From NCBI RefSeq assembly GCF_014207985.1, contig NZ_JACHMI010000001.1, positions 6,617,001 through 6,681,000 of the forward strand: 64,000 nucleotides of DNA. The letters are read 5' to 3'. Position 1 is the stretch's first letter. Each line of letters opens with the position of its first letter. A program made the position numbers and the translations under genes. This DNA is from Nonomuraea rubra. Its GTDB lineage: Bacteria; Actinomycetota; Actinomycetes; Streptosporangiales; Streptosporangiaceae. Under the pieces are notes generated by a model that saw only the letters and a program-made list of their open reading frames with translations, was not told the origin of the DNA and made no database searches. This document shows, one piece after another, positions 8,200 through 17,409 of this stretch.

Positions 8200-9135
8200 T
8201 CAGACGGCGGAGGCCGAGGGCGGCGGCGCGGTGGTGGGGCCGGCGGTCGTTGGCGGCGGTGCCGCGGTCGGCGTGCGGGGGGCGGTGGCGTGGTCGAGTG
8301 TGGTGGCCCAGCTGGCGAGGAGGCGGAGTTTGTCGTCGGCATCAGTTGCGGGCTGGGCGCCGTAGGCGACCAGGGTGAGGCCGTCGGTGGCCAGGTCCAG
8401 GGATTCGTAGGTGAGGTGGAGGTCACCGACCACGGGATGGCGGACCGATTTGCGGCCGAGGTGGTGCTGGCGTACGTCGTGGCGGGCCCAGCGGACGCGG
8501 AAGTCGTCGCTGCGGGTGGACAACTCGCCGATGAGGTCGGTGAGGTCCTTGTCGTAGGGGTCGCGGCCGGCCTGGGCGTGCAGGAGGGCGACGGTGACGT
8601 CGGCGGCGCCGTCCCAGTCGCCCCAGAACTGGTGGGAGCGGGGGTCGAAGAAGGTGAACCGGGCGTGATTGGGGATGGCGCCGCGGGCTGCGTCGAACAT
8701 GGGTGCCAACAGGGCACGGCCGAGAGCGTTGGTGGCCAGGACGTCGCAGAGGCCGTTCTTGACGAATGCCGGGGCGCCCGTCATGGAGTCCAGGAGCCGC
8801 TGGACCGAGGGCCGCACCTGGCTGGGGGCGGGGCGGCGCCGCCGCCGCGGACGAGGGCCCGCGGCACGGGCAAGATCCTCCAGATGGATGCGTTCTTCGT
8901 CGTTGAGCTGCAGCGCGCGGGCCAGGGCGCTCAGGACGTGGTCGGATGCCCCTGACAGGTCGCCGCGTTCCAGGCGGGAGTAGTACTCCACGCTCACTCC
9001 GGCCAGCTGGGCGACTTCGGTACGGCGCAGTCCGGGCACCCGGCGGGTGCCGTAGGAGGACAACCCGGCCTGTTGCGGGCTGATCTTGGCGCGCCGGGAG
9101 GTCAGGAACTCACTGATCTGGCTGCGGGTGTCCAC
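8200..9135 (-). CDS. MmyB-like helix-turn-helix regulator
   Basis: A 311-residue protein. The N-terminal XRE domain includes LRRTEVAQLAGVSVEYYSRL ERG at about residues 36-60 (VPGLRRTEVAQLAGVS). A basic linker RPRRRRRP and the MmyB-type ligand-binding domain follow, with the late VVGDLHLTYESLDLATDGL motif. The last 45 residues are Pro/Thr/Ala-rich and low-complexity. It is convergent with the SDR at 7058 and divergent, across 132 bp, from the molybdenum oxidoreductase operon at 9268, which it likely regulates. Confidence 0.85.
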   Translation of the reverse strand: MDTRSQISEFLTSRRAKISPQQAGLSSYGTRRVPGLRRTEVAQLAGVSVEYYSRLERGDLSGASDHVLSALARALQLNDEERIHLEDLARAAGPRPRRRRRPAPSQVRPSVQRLLDSMTGAPAFVKNGLCDVLATNALGRALLAPMFDAARGAIPNHARFTFFDPRSHQFWGDWDGAADVTVALLHAQAGRDPYDKDLTDLIGELSTRSDDFRVRWARHDVRQHHLGRKSVRHPVVGDLHLTYESLDLATDGLTLVAYGAQPATDADDKLRLLASWATTLDHATAPRTPTAAPPPTTAGPTTAPPPSASAV

Positions 9136-9267
9136 GCTCCCAAGCTACGCCGCCTGCCACCTGCCAGGGGTGCCCTGCCAGTACGCCCTTCACCAGTGCC
9201 TTGCTCCCTGTCCGCTCAGCACGTGTACTCGCAGTGGCCACGCCAACCCAAGGAGTAGGGGGAATTC

Positions 9268-9882
9268 ATGTCCGGCAAGCTCTCTGGCGAGGACCGCCTG
9301 GATGGGCACTCACCGCCCGGGGTGTCCCGGCGGGGTTTTCTTTCGACGACCGCTGCCGGTGGTGTGGCAGCCGGCGTCCTTCCGTCCGCGCAAGCCATGG
9401 AGACAGCCCACGGCGGCGCCCTGTCGTTGACCGTGAACGGGCGACGGCACCAGGTGACGATCGACAACCGCACGTCGCTGCTGGATCTGCTGCGCGAGCG
9501 GCTGGCCTTACCCGGCACCAAGAAGGGCTGCGATCAGGGCGCGTGCGGTGCGTGCACGGTGCTGGTGGACGGCCGCCGCGTCAACGCGTGCCTGACGCTG
9601 GCGGTGCGGTGCCAGGACGCCGAGGTCACCACGATCGAGGGCCTGGCCTCAGGCGACGGTGAGCCGCACGCGTTGCAGCGGACCTTCGTCGAGCAGGACG
9701 CCTTCCAGTGCGGCTACTGCACCCCGGGACAGATCATGTCCGGCGTGGCGTGCATCCGCGAGGGCCACACCGGCTCCCGGGAGGAGATCCGCGAGTGGAT
9801 GAGCGGCAACCTCTGCCGCTGTGGCTGCTACGTCAAGATCGTCAACGCGATCGCGCAGACGGCGCGCGCGGGCAGGAGCTGA
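9268..9882 (+). CDS. Aldehyde/xanthine-type oxidoreductase, 2Fe-2S subunit with Tat signal
   Basis: A 204-residue iron-sulfur subunit of the xanthine oxidase family, arranged like PaoA/YagT. The N-terminus has a twin-arginine signal (SRRGFLSTTAAGG near residues 20-33), so the assembled enzyme is probably exported folded. The plant-type 2Fe-2S cluster uses GCDQGACGACTVLVDG, and the second cluster uses CGYCTPGQIM with NLCRCGCY. It is followed one base later by the FAD subunit gene, and the molybdenum subunit comes third. AGGAG near 9253 is the likely ribosome site. Confidence 0.9.
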   Translation: MSGKLSGEDRLDGHSPPGVSRRGFLSTTAAGGVAAGVLPSAQAMETAHGGALSLTVNGRRHQVTIDNRTSLLDLLRERLALPGTKKGCDQGACGACTVLVDGRRVNACLTLAVRCQDAEVTTIEGLASGDGEPHALQRTFVEQDAFQCGYCTPGQIMSGVACIREGHTGSREEIREWMSGNLCRCGCYVKIVNAIAQTARAGRS

Positions 9883-9883
9883 C

Positions 9884-10864
9884 ATGTACCCGTTCGTCTA
9901 CACCAAGCCGGCCGACACCCGTGCCGCGATCACGGCCGGAGCGCGCGGCGGGCGTTACATCGCCGGCGGCACGACGCTGGTCGACCTGATGCGCGAGACG
10001 GTGGAACGTCCTGACACGCTGGTCGACATCGGTGGCCTGCCGCTGCGGGAGGTACGGGCCACCGCGTCCGGCGGTCTGCGGATCGGCGCGCTGGCGCTCA
10101 TGTCCGACGTCGCCGCGCACCCACGCGTGCGCAGCGCCTACCCGGTGGTGGCGCAGGCGCTGGAGCTGAGCGCGTCGCCACAGCTGCGGAACATGGCCAC
10201 CATCGGCGGCAACCTCCTGCAGCGCACCCGCTGCGCCTACTTCCGTGACGTCAGTGCCGCCTGCAACAAGCGGCGGCCCGGGTCCGGGTGCGCCGCCCTG
10301 GAGGGGTACAACCGCTCGCACGCGATCCTGGGAACGTCGGACGCGTGTGTGGCGGCCCATCCATCCGATCTGGCCGTGGCCTTGGTGGCGCTGAACGCCC
10401 GCGTGCACCTGCTGGGCCCTGACGGGGAGCGGGGCCTCGCCCTGACCGAGCTCCTGCTGCGGCCCGGTGACACGCCCGACCGCGAGCACGGCCTGCGGCC
10501 CGGCGAGCTGATCACCGCCGTGGAGATCCCGCCGCACCCGCGCCCCCTGCTCTCGGGCTACCTGAAGGTCCGCGACCGGCAGTCGTACGAGTTCGCGCTC
10601 ACCTCCGCCGCCGTCGTGCTGCACCTGTCCGGCGGTGTCATCCGGGACGCCCGGATCGCCGCCGGCGGGGTGGGCACGGTGCCGTGGCGGCTCGGCGCGG
10701 TGGAGCGGCTGCTGGCAGGCGCCCGTCCCTCCGAGCAGTTGTGGGCGCGGGCCGCGGCGGTCGCGGCGGACGGCGCGCGCCCGCTGCGCCACAACGCCTT
10801 CAAGGCGGAACTCCTCAAACGCACCATCGAACGTCAGCTACGCACGGTGGGAGGAACGCGATGA
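9884..10864 (+). CDS. Aldehyde/xanthine-type oxidoreductase, FAD-binding subunit
   Basis: A 326-residue subunit of the molybdenum hydroxylase, PaoB-like. The FAD pyrophosphate loop is AGGTTLVDLM near residues 26-36, and ATIGGNLLQRTRC marks the second flavin contact. The Cys set in RCAYFRDVSAACNKR with GSGC is the extra 4Fe-4S site seen in PaoB-type proteins and absent from classical xanthine dehydrogenases. The start ATG lies one base after the stop of the iron-sulfur gene, and the end overlaps the next gene by ATGA. It passes electrons between the iron-sulfur clusters and the acceptor. Confidence 0.9.
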   Translation: MYPFVYTKPADTRAAITAGARGGRYIAGGTTLVDLMRETVERPDTLVDIGGLPLREVRATASGGLRIGALALMSDVAAHPRVRSAYPVVAQALELSASPQLRNMATIGGNLLQRTRCAYFRDVSAACNKRRPGSGCAALEGYNRSHAILGTSDACVAAHPSDLAVALVALNARVHLLGPDGERGLALTELLLRPGDTPDREHGLRPGELITAVEIPPHPRPLLSGYLKVRDRQSYEFALTSAAVVLHLSGGVIRDARIAAGGVGTVPWRLGAVERLLAGARPSEQLWARAAAVAADGARPLRHNAFKAELLKRTIERQLRTVGGTR

Positions 10865-13074
10865 CCCGGCCCGCGGCGGGAGCGCCACTGTCCCGGGTGG
10901 ACGGGTGGCTGAAGGTGACCGGCCAGGCCGCCTACGCCGCCGAGCACGACGCCCACGGCGCCGTACGCGACGTCGCCCACGGCGTGATCGTCACCAGCAC
11001 CACAGGAAGGGGACGCATCAACGGGATCGACACCCGGGGCGCCGGCGCCCTGCCCGGCGTGCTCACCGTGATCAGCCATCTGAACGCGCCGAAACTGCCC
11101 TACCAGCCCTTCCGCGGCATGCCCGACCCCGCCGCGGGAGGGGGTGAGCGCCTGCGGGTCTTCCAGGACGACCGGGTCAGGTTCTTCGGCCAGCCCGTCG
11201 CCGTCGTGGTGGCCGAAACCCTGGAGGTCGCCCGGCACGCGGCGGCACTGGTGCGGATCGGCTACGACGGCGAGCCGCCCGCGACCGATCTGGCCTTCCC
11301 GGCGGGCCCGCCCAACAAGCAGGAGAACTACCAGCGGGGCGACGTCGAGACGGCGCTGCGGCAGGCACACACGCGGCTGACGCAGACCTACCGCCTCCCG
11401 CGTGAGCAGCACCATCCGATGGAGACCCACGCCACCATCGCGCACTGGAACGGCGACCGGCTCACGCTGTGGGACAAGACCCAGAACGTCCTCAACACCC
11501 GGGCCGACCTCGCCGCCGTGTTCGGCATCCCGCCCGAGTCGATCCGGGTCATCTCACCGTTCGTCGGCGGTGCGTTCGGCAGTGCGCTGCGAGCCTGGCC
11601 ACACGTCACCATCGCCGCGCTGGCCGCCCGCCAGGTGCGCCGCCCGGTGAAGGTCGTCCTGACCCGCGAGCAGATGTTCACCGGAACGGGACACCGCCCC
11701 GTCACCGACTACACGCTCACCCTCGCCGCCGGCCAGGACGGCCGGCTCACCGCCGCCGTGCACGACATCAGCGCCGCGACCTCCACCTACGAGGACTACC
11801 GGGAGTCCCTGACCGTCCAGGGCCGGATGTTGTACGCCACGTCCAACGTCCGCCAGACCTACCGGTCGATCCCCCTGGACATCGGCACCCCCACCTACAT
11901 GCGCGGCCCCGGGGCGGCCACCGCCGCGTTCGCCATCGAGTGCGCCATGGACGAGCTCGCCCACGAGCTCGGCATCGACCCGATCGACCTGCGCCTGCGC
12001 AACGAGCCCGGCCGGGATCCGAGCACCGGGGCGCCGTTCTCCACCCGGCGGCTGGGCGAGTGCCTGCGCATCGGCTCCCGCACCGTCGGCTGGGACGACC
12101 GCGATCCCGAGCCACGCTCAGCCCGCGACGGCAACTGGCTGCTCGGCACCGGCGTCGCGGTAGCCTCCTACCACACCCTGCGCGCCCCGGCCCAGGCCCT
12201 GGCCCGGCTCGACGCCGACGGCAACGCGATCGTCCAGTGCGCGACCTCCGACATGGGACCCGGCACCTACACCTCCATGACTCAGGTCGCCGCCGACGCA
12301 CTCGGCCTCCCCATGGCCGGCGTGCGGTTCCAGCTCGGCGACTCGACCATGCCGCAGTCCCCGCCCCACGGCGGCTCCCTGACCATGGCCAGCGTCGGCT
12401 CCGCCGTCCAGGACACCTGTGACAAGCTCCGCCTGCAGGCCATCCGGCTCGCCGTCGAGGACCCTGGCTCACCTCTGCACGGAGTTTCGGCCAGCGACGT
12501 CGCCGTCGAGAACGGCCGCCTGCACCTGCGCGACAATCCCGAACGCGGCGAGACCTACCGGCAACTGCTGGCCCGCGCCGGCCTCTCCCACCTGGAGACG
12601 CCCGGCGGGTACACCCCCGGGGACGAGGTGGAACGGTTCTCCACGCACGCCTACGGCGCGGTGTTCGCCCAGGTCGCCGTCGACGAAAGCCTCGGCCTGG
12701 TACGTATCCGGCGGGTGCTCGGCGTGTACGACGCGGGCCGCATCATCAACCCCAAGCTCGCCGAGAGCCAGGCCATCGGCGGCATGGCCGGCGGCATCGG
12801 CATGGCCCTGCTGGAGCACGCCGTCACCGACCCGCGCGACGGCCGCATCGTCAACGCGAACCTGGCCGACTACCTCGTCCCCGTCAACGCCGACGTCCCC
12901 GACGTCAATGCCATCTACCTGCGCGGCGACGACCGCACCGCCGACCCCATCGGCGTCAAGGGCCTGGGTGAGGTGGTGATCGTCGGTGTGGCACCCGCGA
13001 TCGCCAACGCCGTCTTCCACGCCACCGGCCGCCGGATCCGCTCCCTTCCCATCACCATCGAAGCCCTCCTGTGA
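10861..13074 (+). CDS. Aldehyde/xanthine-type oxidoreductase, molybdenum cofactor subunit
   Basis: A 737-residue catalytic subunit, PaoC-like. It has the N-terminal hammerhead domain (ARIDGWLKVTGQAAYAAE type), FVGGAFGSALR at the cofactor, RGPGAATAAFAIECAMDELA, and a C-terminal GVKGLGEVVIVGVAPAIANA carrying the active-site Glu. It hydroxylates aldehydes or N-heterocycles at the Mo centre; the real substrate cannot be read from the sequence. It overlaps the FAD gene by four bases, so the three subunits are translationally coupled. No XdhC-like insertion chaperone is in the window. Confidence 0.9.
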   Translation: MTRPAAGAPLSRVDGWLKVTGQAAYAAEHDAHGAVRDVAHGVIVTSTTGRGRINGIDTRGAGALPGVLTVISHLNAPKLPYQPFRGMPDPAAGGGERLRVFQDDRVRFFGQPVAVVVAETLEVARHAAALVRIGYDGEPPATDLAFPAGPPNKQENYQRGDVETALRQAHTRLTQTYRLPREQHHPMETHATIAHWNGDRLTLWDKTQNVLNTRADLAAVFGIPPESIRVISPFVGGAFGSALRAWPHVTIAALAARQVRRPVKVVLTREQMFTGTGHRPVTDYTLTLAAGQDGRLTAAVHDISAATSTYEDYRESLTVQGRMLYATSNVRQTYRSIPLDIGTPTYMRGPGAATAAFAIECAMDELAHELGIDPIDLRLRNEPGRDPSTGAPFSTRRLGECLRIGSRTVGWDDRDPEPRSARDGNWLLGTGVAVASYHTLRAPAQALARLDADGNAIVQCATSDMGPGTYTSMTQVAADALGLPMAGVRFQLGDSTMPQSPPHGGSLTMASVGSAVQDTCDKLRLQAIRLAVEDPGSPLHGVSASDVAVENGRLHLRDNPERGETYRQLLARAGLSHLETPGGYTPGDEVERFSTHAYGAVFAQVAVDESLGLVRIRRVLGVYDAGRIINPKLAESQAIGGMAGGIGMALLEHAVTDPRDGRIVNANLADYLVPVNADVPDVNAIYLRGDDRTADPIGVKGLGEVVIVGVAPAIANAVFHATGRRIRSLPITIEALL

Positions 13075-13166
13075 TGGCGGGGCCGCCGATCTGACCGGCG
13101 CCCCCCGGCGAGCCGCACCCACCTCGGCCGACCCCGCGTTTGCTGCCGGCGCCCCGAGCGGGCCGC

Positions 13167-14114
13167 TCACGCCGGGGTGGGCCGGCGGCGTCCGTACGGT
13201 TCGTTGCGCACCCGGTGCCGGTAGCGCAGCGGGGATTCGCCGGTCTCGCGCTTGAACGCGTTGCTGAAGGCCGCCTCGGAGGCGTACCCCAGATCGGCGG
13301 CGAGGGCGCCGATGCGCGTGCCGTTCTGCCTCAGGGCGCGCTGCGCCAGGAGCATGCGGTAGCGACTGAGGTAGGTGAGCGGAGGCATGCCCGCCGAAGC
13401 GCGGAAGTGGCGGGCGAAGGTTGATCGGGACATCGCGGCGGAGCGCGCCAGCTCCTCCAGGCCCCACGGCGCGGCGGGCTCGTTGTGCATGAGGGCCACG
13501 GCCGGGCGCAGCCGCTCGTCGGTCAGCACCCGCAGCCAGCCCGGCGGAGCCTCCATCTGGTCGAGGTAGGCGCGCAGGACCGCGAGGAAGAGGAGCTGAC
13601 CGTACTGCCGGATGGCGAAGGCGGAGCCGGTGCGGCGGCCCGCGACCTCGTCGAAGACCTGGTCAAGGATGGTGCGCAGCGGGGCCGACGCTGAGGCCCT
13701 GACGACTCCCACCGGCGGCAGCGTCTGCAGCAACAGCTCCTGACCTGCCGCGTTGATGCCCACGGCGATCCCGAGCACGACATCGTCGGTGGTGGGATCC
13801 GCCTCGCTGAGACCGGTGAAATTCTCCTCGGGGCTGATCTGGCGGCGTGGACCGTCCCCCTGCGGGCCGCCCTCGTATTCGAGCCAGGTGCGGTTGTTGA
13901 GGATGGCGACATCACCAGCGGAGAGCTCGACCGGCTCGTCGAGGCCGTCGGTCAGCAGCCGGCCGTGGCCGGACACCATGGCGATGAGCTTCATCGCGTC
14001 GTAGCACGGCGAGCGTGCCATCCACCGGCCACGGGCCGCGAATCCGCCGGACACCGCGCCGTAGACCTCCACGAGGTCAAGCACCTCGGACAACTGGTCT
14101 GCCACGTTTGGCAC
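13167..14114 (-). CDS. AraC-family regulator
   Basis: A 315-residue regulator starting at GTG 14114. The first half is the cupin-type AraC-binding domain (AVSGGFAARGRWMARSPCYD, LSAGDVAILNNRTWLEYEGG). The C-terminal AraC DNA-binding domain holds WGLEELARSAAMSRSTFARH and ALAADLGYASEAAFSNAFKR, ending ESPLRYR. It is divergent from the SDR at 14221 and faces the end of the molybdenum operon. It is the intact paralog of the remnant at 6545-6970. The expected role is control of the divergent SDR/peptidase-like operon. Confidence 0.88.
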   Translation of the reverse strand: MPNVADQLSEVLDLVEVYGAVSGGFAARGRWMARSPCYDAMKLIAMVSGHGRLLTDGLDEPVELSAGDVAILNNRTWLEYEGGPQGDGPRRQISPEENFTGLSEADPTTDDVVLGIAVGINAAGQELLLQTLPPVGVVRASASAPLRTILDQVFDEVAGRRTGSAFAIRQYGQLLFLAVLRAYLDQMEAPPGWLRVLTDERLRPAVALMHNEPAAPWGLEELARSAAMSRSTFARHFRASAGMPPLTYLSRYRMLLAQRALRQNGTRIGALAADLGYASEAAFSNAFKRETGESPLRYRHRVRNEPYGRRRPTPA

Positions 14115-14138
14115 TCTCGCACAAGAAACAAGGACTCA

Positions 14139-14147
14139 CAAGCATTC
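14139..14147. promoter_or_regulatory. CAAGCATTC motif in the AraC/SDR divergent gap
   Basis: The 9-mer CAAGCATTC is shared with 7017-7025, in front of the other SDR that also faces an AraC gene. It lies 25 bp from the AraC start and 74 bp from the SDR start. Confidence 0.35.
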
Positions 14148-14220
14148 AAAGTGCCATTCGTGCTTGGCAGGCTGAATGTCACCGCGACGGTCGTCGTCGC
14201 GGCGACGACCGAAGGAAGGC

Positions 14221-15201
14221 ATGACCATGTCACTTCAGTCCGCGGGCGAGGCCCGTACGATCGTCCTCACCGGTGGCACCAGCGGCATCGGATTCGCCGC
14301 GGCCACCGCGATCCTCCGCGACGAGCACGGGCCCTGGCACCTGGTGCTGCCCGTCCGTGACGCCGCCCGCGGACGGCAGACTGTGGAGTCGTTGACCTCC
14401 GCCGCAGCGAGCGGCAACACGGCCGAGGCGATGACGATGGACCTGTCCTCACTGGAGTCCGTCCGGACCTTCGCAGCGGAGCTCACGAGCCGCGCGACCT
14501 CGGAAACGCTCCCGCCGGTGCACGCGCTGGTGTGCAACGCGGGCGTGCAGATGGGCACGAACCTGATCCACACGGCCGATGGCTTCGAGTCCACCTTCGC
14601 CATCAACCACCTGGGCCATTTCGCGCTGGTCAACGCGCTGCTGCCCGTGCTGAGCGCCCCGGCGCGCGTGGTCGTGACCTCCAGCGACACCCACGACCCG
14701 GCGCTCAAGCTGGGCCCCGCCCCGGCGTGGAGCAGCGCGGATGCCCTGGCGCGGGGCGAGCTCGCGGTGCCGGCGAAGCCGGACAACGCGTTCGTCGCAG
14801 GGCAGCGGCGTTACAGCACCTCCAAGCTCGCGAACCTCTACTTCACCTACGCCCTGGCCCGTCGCCTGCCCGAGGGCGTCACGGCCAACGCCTTCAACCC
14901 CGGCATGGTGCCAGGAACAGCCCTGGGCCGCTCACTGCCCGCCCCGGTGCGGTTCATCTCCTCGCACGTCTTTCCCCGCCTGACCTGGCTGCTGCGCCGG
15001 GTGGTGTCCCCCAACGTCAACTCTGCCGCCGAGTCCGGGGCCGCGCTCGCCTGGCTGGTAACCGCCCCGGAACTCGCGGACACCACAGGCAGGTACTTCG
15101 ACGGCCGCGCCGAGACCCGCTCGTCGGAGGAGTCCTACGACACCGCGCGCGCCGAGCAGCTCTGGTCCGGCAGCCAGAGGCTGACCGGCGCGCGTGTCTG
15201 A
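14221..15201 (+). CDS. SDR-family oxidoreductase
   Basis: A 326-residue SDR with TGGTSGIGFAAA at residues 18-29, MDLSSLESV, VCNAGVQ, the Ser of VVTSSDTH and catalytic YSTSK. A long C-terminal extension is typical of the retinol dehydrogenase/protochlorophyllide reductase-like group. The ATG at 14221 follows GAAGGAAGG. MTMS offers a second ATG six bases later. It is the first gene after the AraC-controlled promoter; an M24-type gene follows after 59 bp. The same regulator/SDR pairing occurs at 6.5-8 kb. Confidence 0.88.
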   Translation: MTMSLQSAGEARTIVLTGGTSGIGFAAATAILRDEHGPWHLVLPVRDAARGRQTVESLTSAAASGNTAEAMTMDLSSLESVRTFAAELTSRATSETLPPVHALVCNAGVQMGTNLIHTADGFESTFAINHLGHFALVNALLPVLSAPARVVVTSSDTHDPALKLGPAPAWSSADALARGELAVPAKPDNAFVAGQRRYSTSKLANLYFTYALARRLPEGVTANAFNPGMVPGTALGRSLPAPVRFISSHVFPRLTWLLRRVVSPNVNSAAESGAALAWLVTAPELADTTGRYFDGRAETRSSEESYDTARAEQLWSGSQRLTGARV

Positions 15202-15260
15202 CCGAGATGTCCCTGCGATCCCCACTGACGCACCATGATCACCACCAAGGAGACAAGACC

Positions 15261-16517
15261 ATGAACGACATGGCTGTGCCGACCCTGTCCACGGCCGAGC
15301 GTGACCGCCGCTGGGCTCTCACCCGGGAGCTCATGGCACGTGAGAACCTGGACGCTCTGCTCGTTTTCGGCGAGCACGAGGACGCGGGGCCCGCCCAGGT
15401 CGCCTACGACACGTGGTTCACCAACGAGCGCCCCGGAACCACCGTCGTCTTCCCTCGCGACGGCGAGCCGATCGTGCACCTGCCGGGAGGGATGTTCATC
15501 CTGGACCATCTGGAGTCCAGCCGGCGTGGTGACGAATCCTGGATCCCGCCGCGGAACCTGCGTGCCTCACGCACCTCCGCCGAGATCACGGACACGCTCG
15601 CCGAGCTGGGCCTGAACGGGGGGAACATCGGCGTCGTAGGACTCGGGGCACATCTGCCGTGGCATCCTGAAGGCATCCTGCCCCACACGCTGTGGAGCCG
15701 CGTCCTGGACAAGCTCCCGGACGTCGAATTCCGGGAGATGGACGTCGCCGTCGCCCTGATGACGATGCGGCTCAGCGACGAAGAGATTCCCCTCGTACGG
15801 CGCTCCGCGGAGATCGGAGACGCCATGGTGCAAGCCATGGTCGATACCGCGGGCCCAGGGGTGTCCGAGGCGGAGATCTACGCCGCGGGCATGGCCGAAG
15901 GCTTTCGGCGGGGGACGCTGCCCGCGGCCATGCACCTGTGGTCAGGCCGCGACCCCGTCGCTTCGGGGATACCCGCATGGTGCTACCGCGCGCAGGCACC
16001 GCGCGAGCTGGCCGACGGGGACGTCATCTATGCCGAGGTGTTCTCCCAATTCGGCGGGCGCCACACGCAACACCAGGTCACGATCGCGATCGGCGACGTG
16101 CACGAAGACTTCTGGCGCGCGGGCGACGTCGCGCAGCAGTCCTACCACGCCGGCCTGGCGACGCTCCGGCCGGGGCGGACCTTCGGTGACGTCGTGGAAG
16201 CGATGCACGCACCGCTCGACGCGCACGACGGGCAGACGTACCTCATCGCCGCTCACTCGATCAACGCTCTCCTCGCGGCCGGCAAGGGCCGCGGAGACAT
16301 CAGCCTGCTCCCAGGCGCCGAGGCGTACCCGCCTGTGCACGCTCACCCCACCTTCATGGCCGGCCTGGTGCTGGAGCCCGGGATGTGTTTCGTCCTGGAG
16401 CCGCAGTACGCCTTCGGTGGTCACCTTGCCCACGTCGGCGGCACCGTGATCGTGACGGAGGACGAGCCCATCGCGCTCAGCCCGCTGACCCGCCAGGTGC
16501 TCCGCGCCCGGCGGTGA
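15261..16517 (+). CDS. M24-family peptidase-like protein (creatinase/Xaa-Pro peptidase fold)
   Basis: A 418-residue protein. An N-terminal creatinase-like domain contains ALLVFGEHEDAGPAQVAYDT. A C-terminal pita-bread domain begins near RLSDEEIPLVRRSAEI. Canonical M24 aminopeptidases bind two metals with Asp, Asp, His, Glu, Glu. Here the first Asp position reads YAEVFSQFGG and the His region AHPTFMAGLVLEPGM differs. Only VLEP and IVTEDE look normal. It may therefore be metal-free like creatinase, or have altered specificity. GGAG precedes the ATG, and the gene is likely co-transcribed with the SDR. Confidence 0.8.
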   Translation: MNDMAVPTLSTAERDRRWALTRELMARENLDALLVFGEHEDAGPAQVAYDTWFTNERPGTTVVFPRDGEPIVHLPGGMFILDHLESSRRGDESWIPPRNLRASRTSAEITDTLAELGLNGGNIGVVGLGAHLPWHPEGILPHTLWSRVLDKLPDVEFREMDVAVALMTMRLSDEEIPLVRRSAEIGDAMVQAMVDTAGPGVSEAEIYAAGMAEGFRRGTLPAAMHLWSGRDPVASGIPAWCYRAQAPRELADGDVIYAEVFSQFGGRHTQHQVTIAIGDVHEDFWRAGDVAQQSYHAGLATLRPGRTFGDVVEAMHAPLDAHDGQTYLIAAHSINALLAAGKGRGDISLLPGAEAYPPVHAHPTFMAGLVLEPGMCFVLEPQYAFGGHLAHVGGTVIVTEDEPIALSPLTRQVLRARR

Positions 16518-16722
16518 CGCGCACACCGTACGCCAGGACGCCATCGCGTCCTGTTAGGACTCGGTGGGTGTTGGTGACAGCGTGTCATCCGAGTGCTCCA
16601 GAGATCCAGTCGGCGGCAACTATGGTGAGCGTCTCGGCCGGCAGCGCTGTCAGGTAAGGCTGGCCAACGCCCTGCTGGGGTCGGCGCAGATCGAGGCGGT
16701 GCTCACCGGCATTTCCCTCGTA

Positions 16723-16740
16723 CTAGACGACCGGTCTACT
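16723..16740. promoter_or_regulatory. TetR operator copy 1
   Basis: CTAGACGACCGGTCTACT, with inverted arms TAGAC and GTCTA, lies 9 bp before the TetR start at 16749. An identical 18-mer occurs at 17410-17427 before the DJ-1 gene. Confidence 0.75.
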
Positions 16741-16748
16741 CATCCGCT

Positions 16749-17354
16749 ATGGTCACTGACATGCCGGTCACCACGCGCAGCACAGACACCCGCCGGAGCA
16801 TCCTCGACGCCGGCCAGCGGATCATGGCCCACAAGGGTTACTCCGCGGTCGGCCTCAAGGAGATGCTCGCGGAGGCCGGCGTGCCGAAAGGCTCCTTCTA
16901 TCACTTCTTCGACTCGAAGGACGCCTTCGGCGAAGCGATGCTGAAGAGCTACTTCGCGGACTACCTCACCGACATGGACCGTATCCTCACGCGGTCCGGC
17001 GAGTCGGCCGCCGAACGCTTGATGGCCTACTGGCAGCATTGGCGGCAGACGCAGAGCGTGGACGAGTGTCAGGGCAAGTGCCTGGCCGTGAAACTCGGCG
17101 CCGAGGTGGCCGACCTGTCGGAGTCGATGCGACTGGCCCTGAAGGAGGGCACGGAGGCGATTGTCGACCGCATCGAGCGGACGATCGCCGCCGGCCTTGA
17201 GGACGACTCCCTCTCGATTGACGGTGACCCTCGCGCCGTGGCCCAGGTCCTGTATGACATGTGGCTCGGCGCGAGCGTCATAGCCAAGATCCACCGCAAT
17301 CTCGCGCCGCTGGACACCGCCATGGCGGCGACCCGTCGGCTCCTGCACCTGTAG
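16749..17354 (+). CDS. TetR-family regulator, AcuR/NemR-like
   Basis: A 201-residue regulator with the HTH SILDAGQRIMAHKGYSAVGL and AEAGVPKGSFYHFFDSKDAF at about residues 17-60. The C-terminal domain contains DECQGKCLAVKLGAEVADLS, a Cys-bearing stretch shared with AcuR/NemR-type regulators that sense electrophiles. Electrophile sensing is inferred from that family and from the DJ-1 target. A second ATG at 16761 is an alternative start. An identical 18-bp palindrome stands before this gene and before the DJ-1 gene 90 bp downstream, implying self-repression and repression of the target. Confidence 0.88.
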   Translation: MVTDMPVTTRSTDTRRSILDAGQRIMAHKGYSAVGLKEMLAEAGVPKGSFYHFFDSKDAFGEAMLKSYFADYLTDMDRILTRSGESAAERLMAYWQHWRQTQSVDECQGKCLAVKLGAEVADLSESMRLALKEGTEAIVDRIERTIAAGLEDDSLSIDGDPRAVAQVLYDMWLGASVIAKIHRNLAPLDTAMAATRRLLHL

Positions 17355-17409
17355 GGACCCTGAACACCAGGCCCCTCCGGGCGCAAGCTTTGCACTCTCT
17401 CGCCTACCT

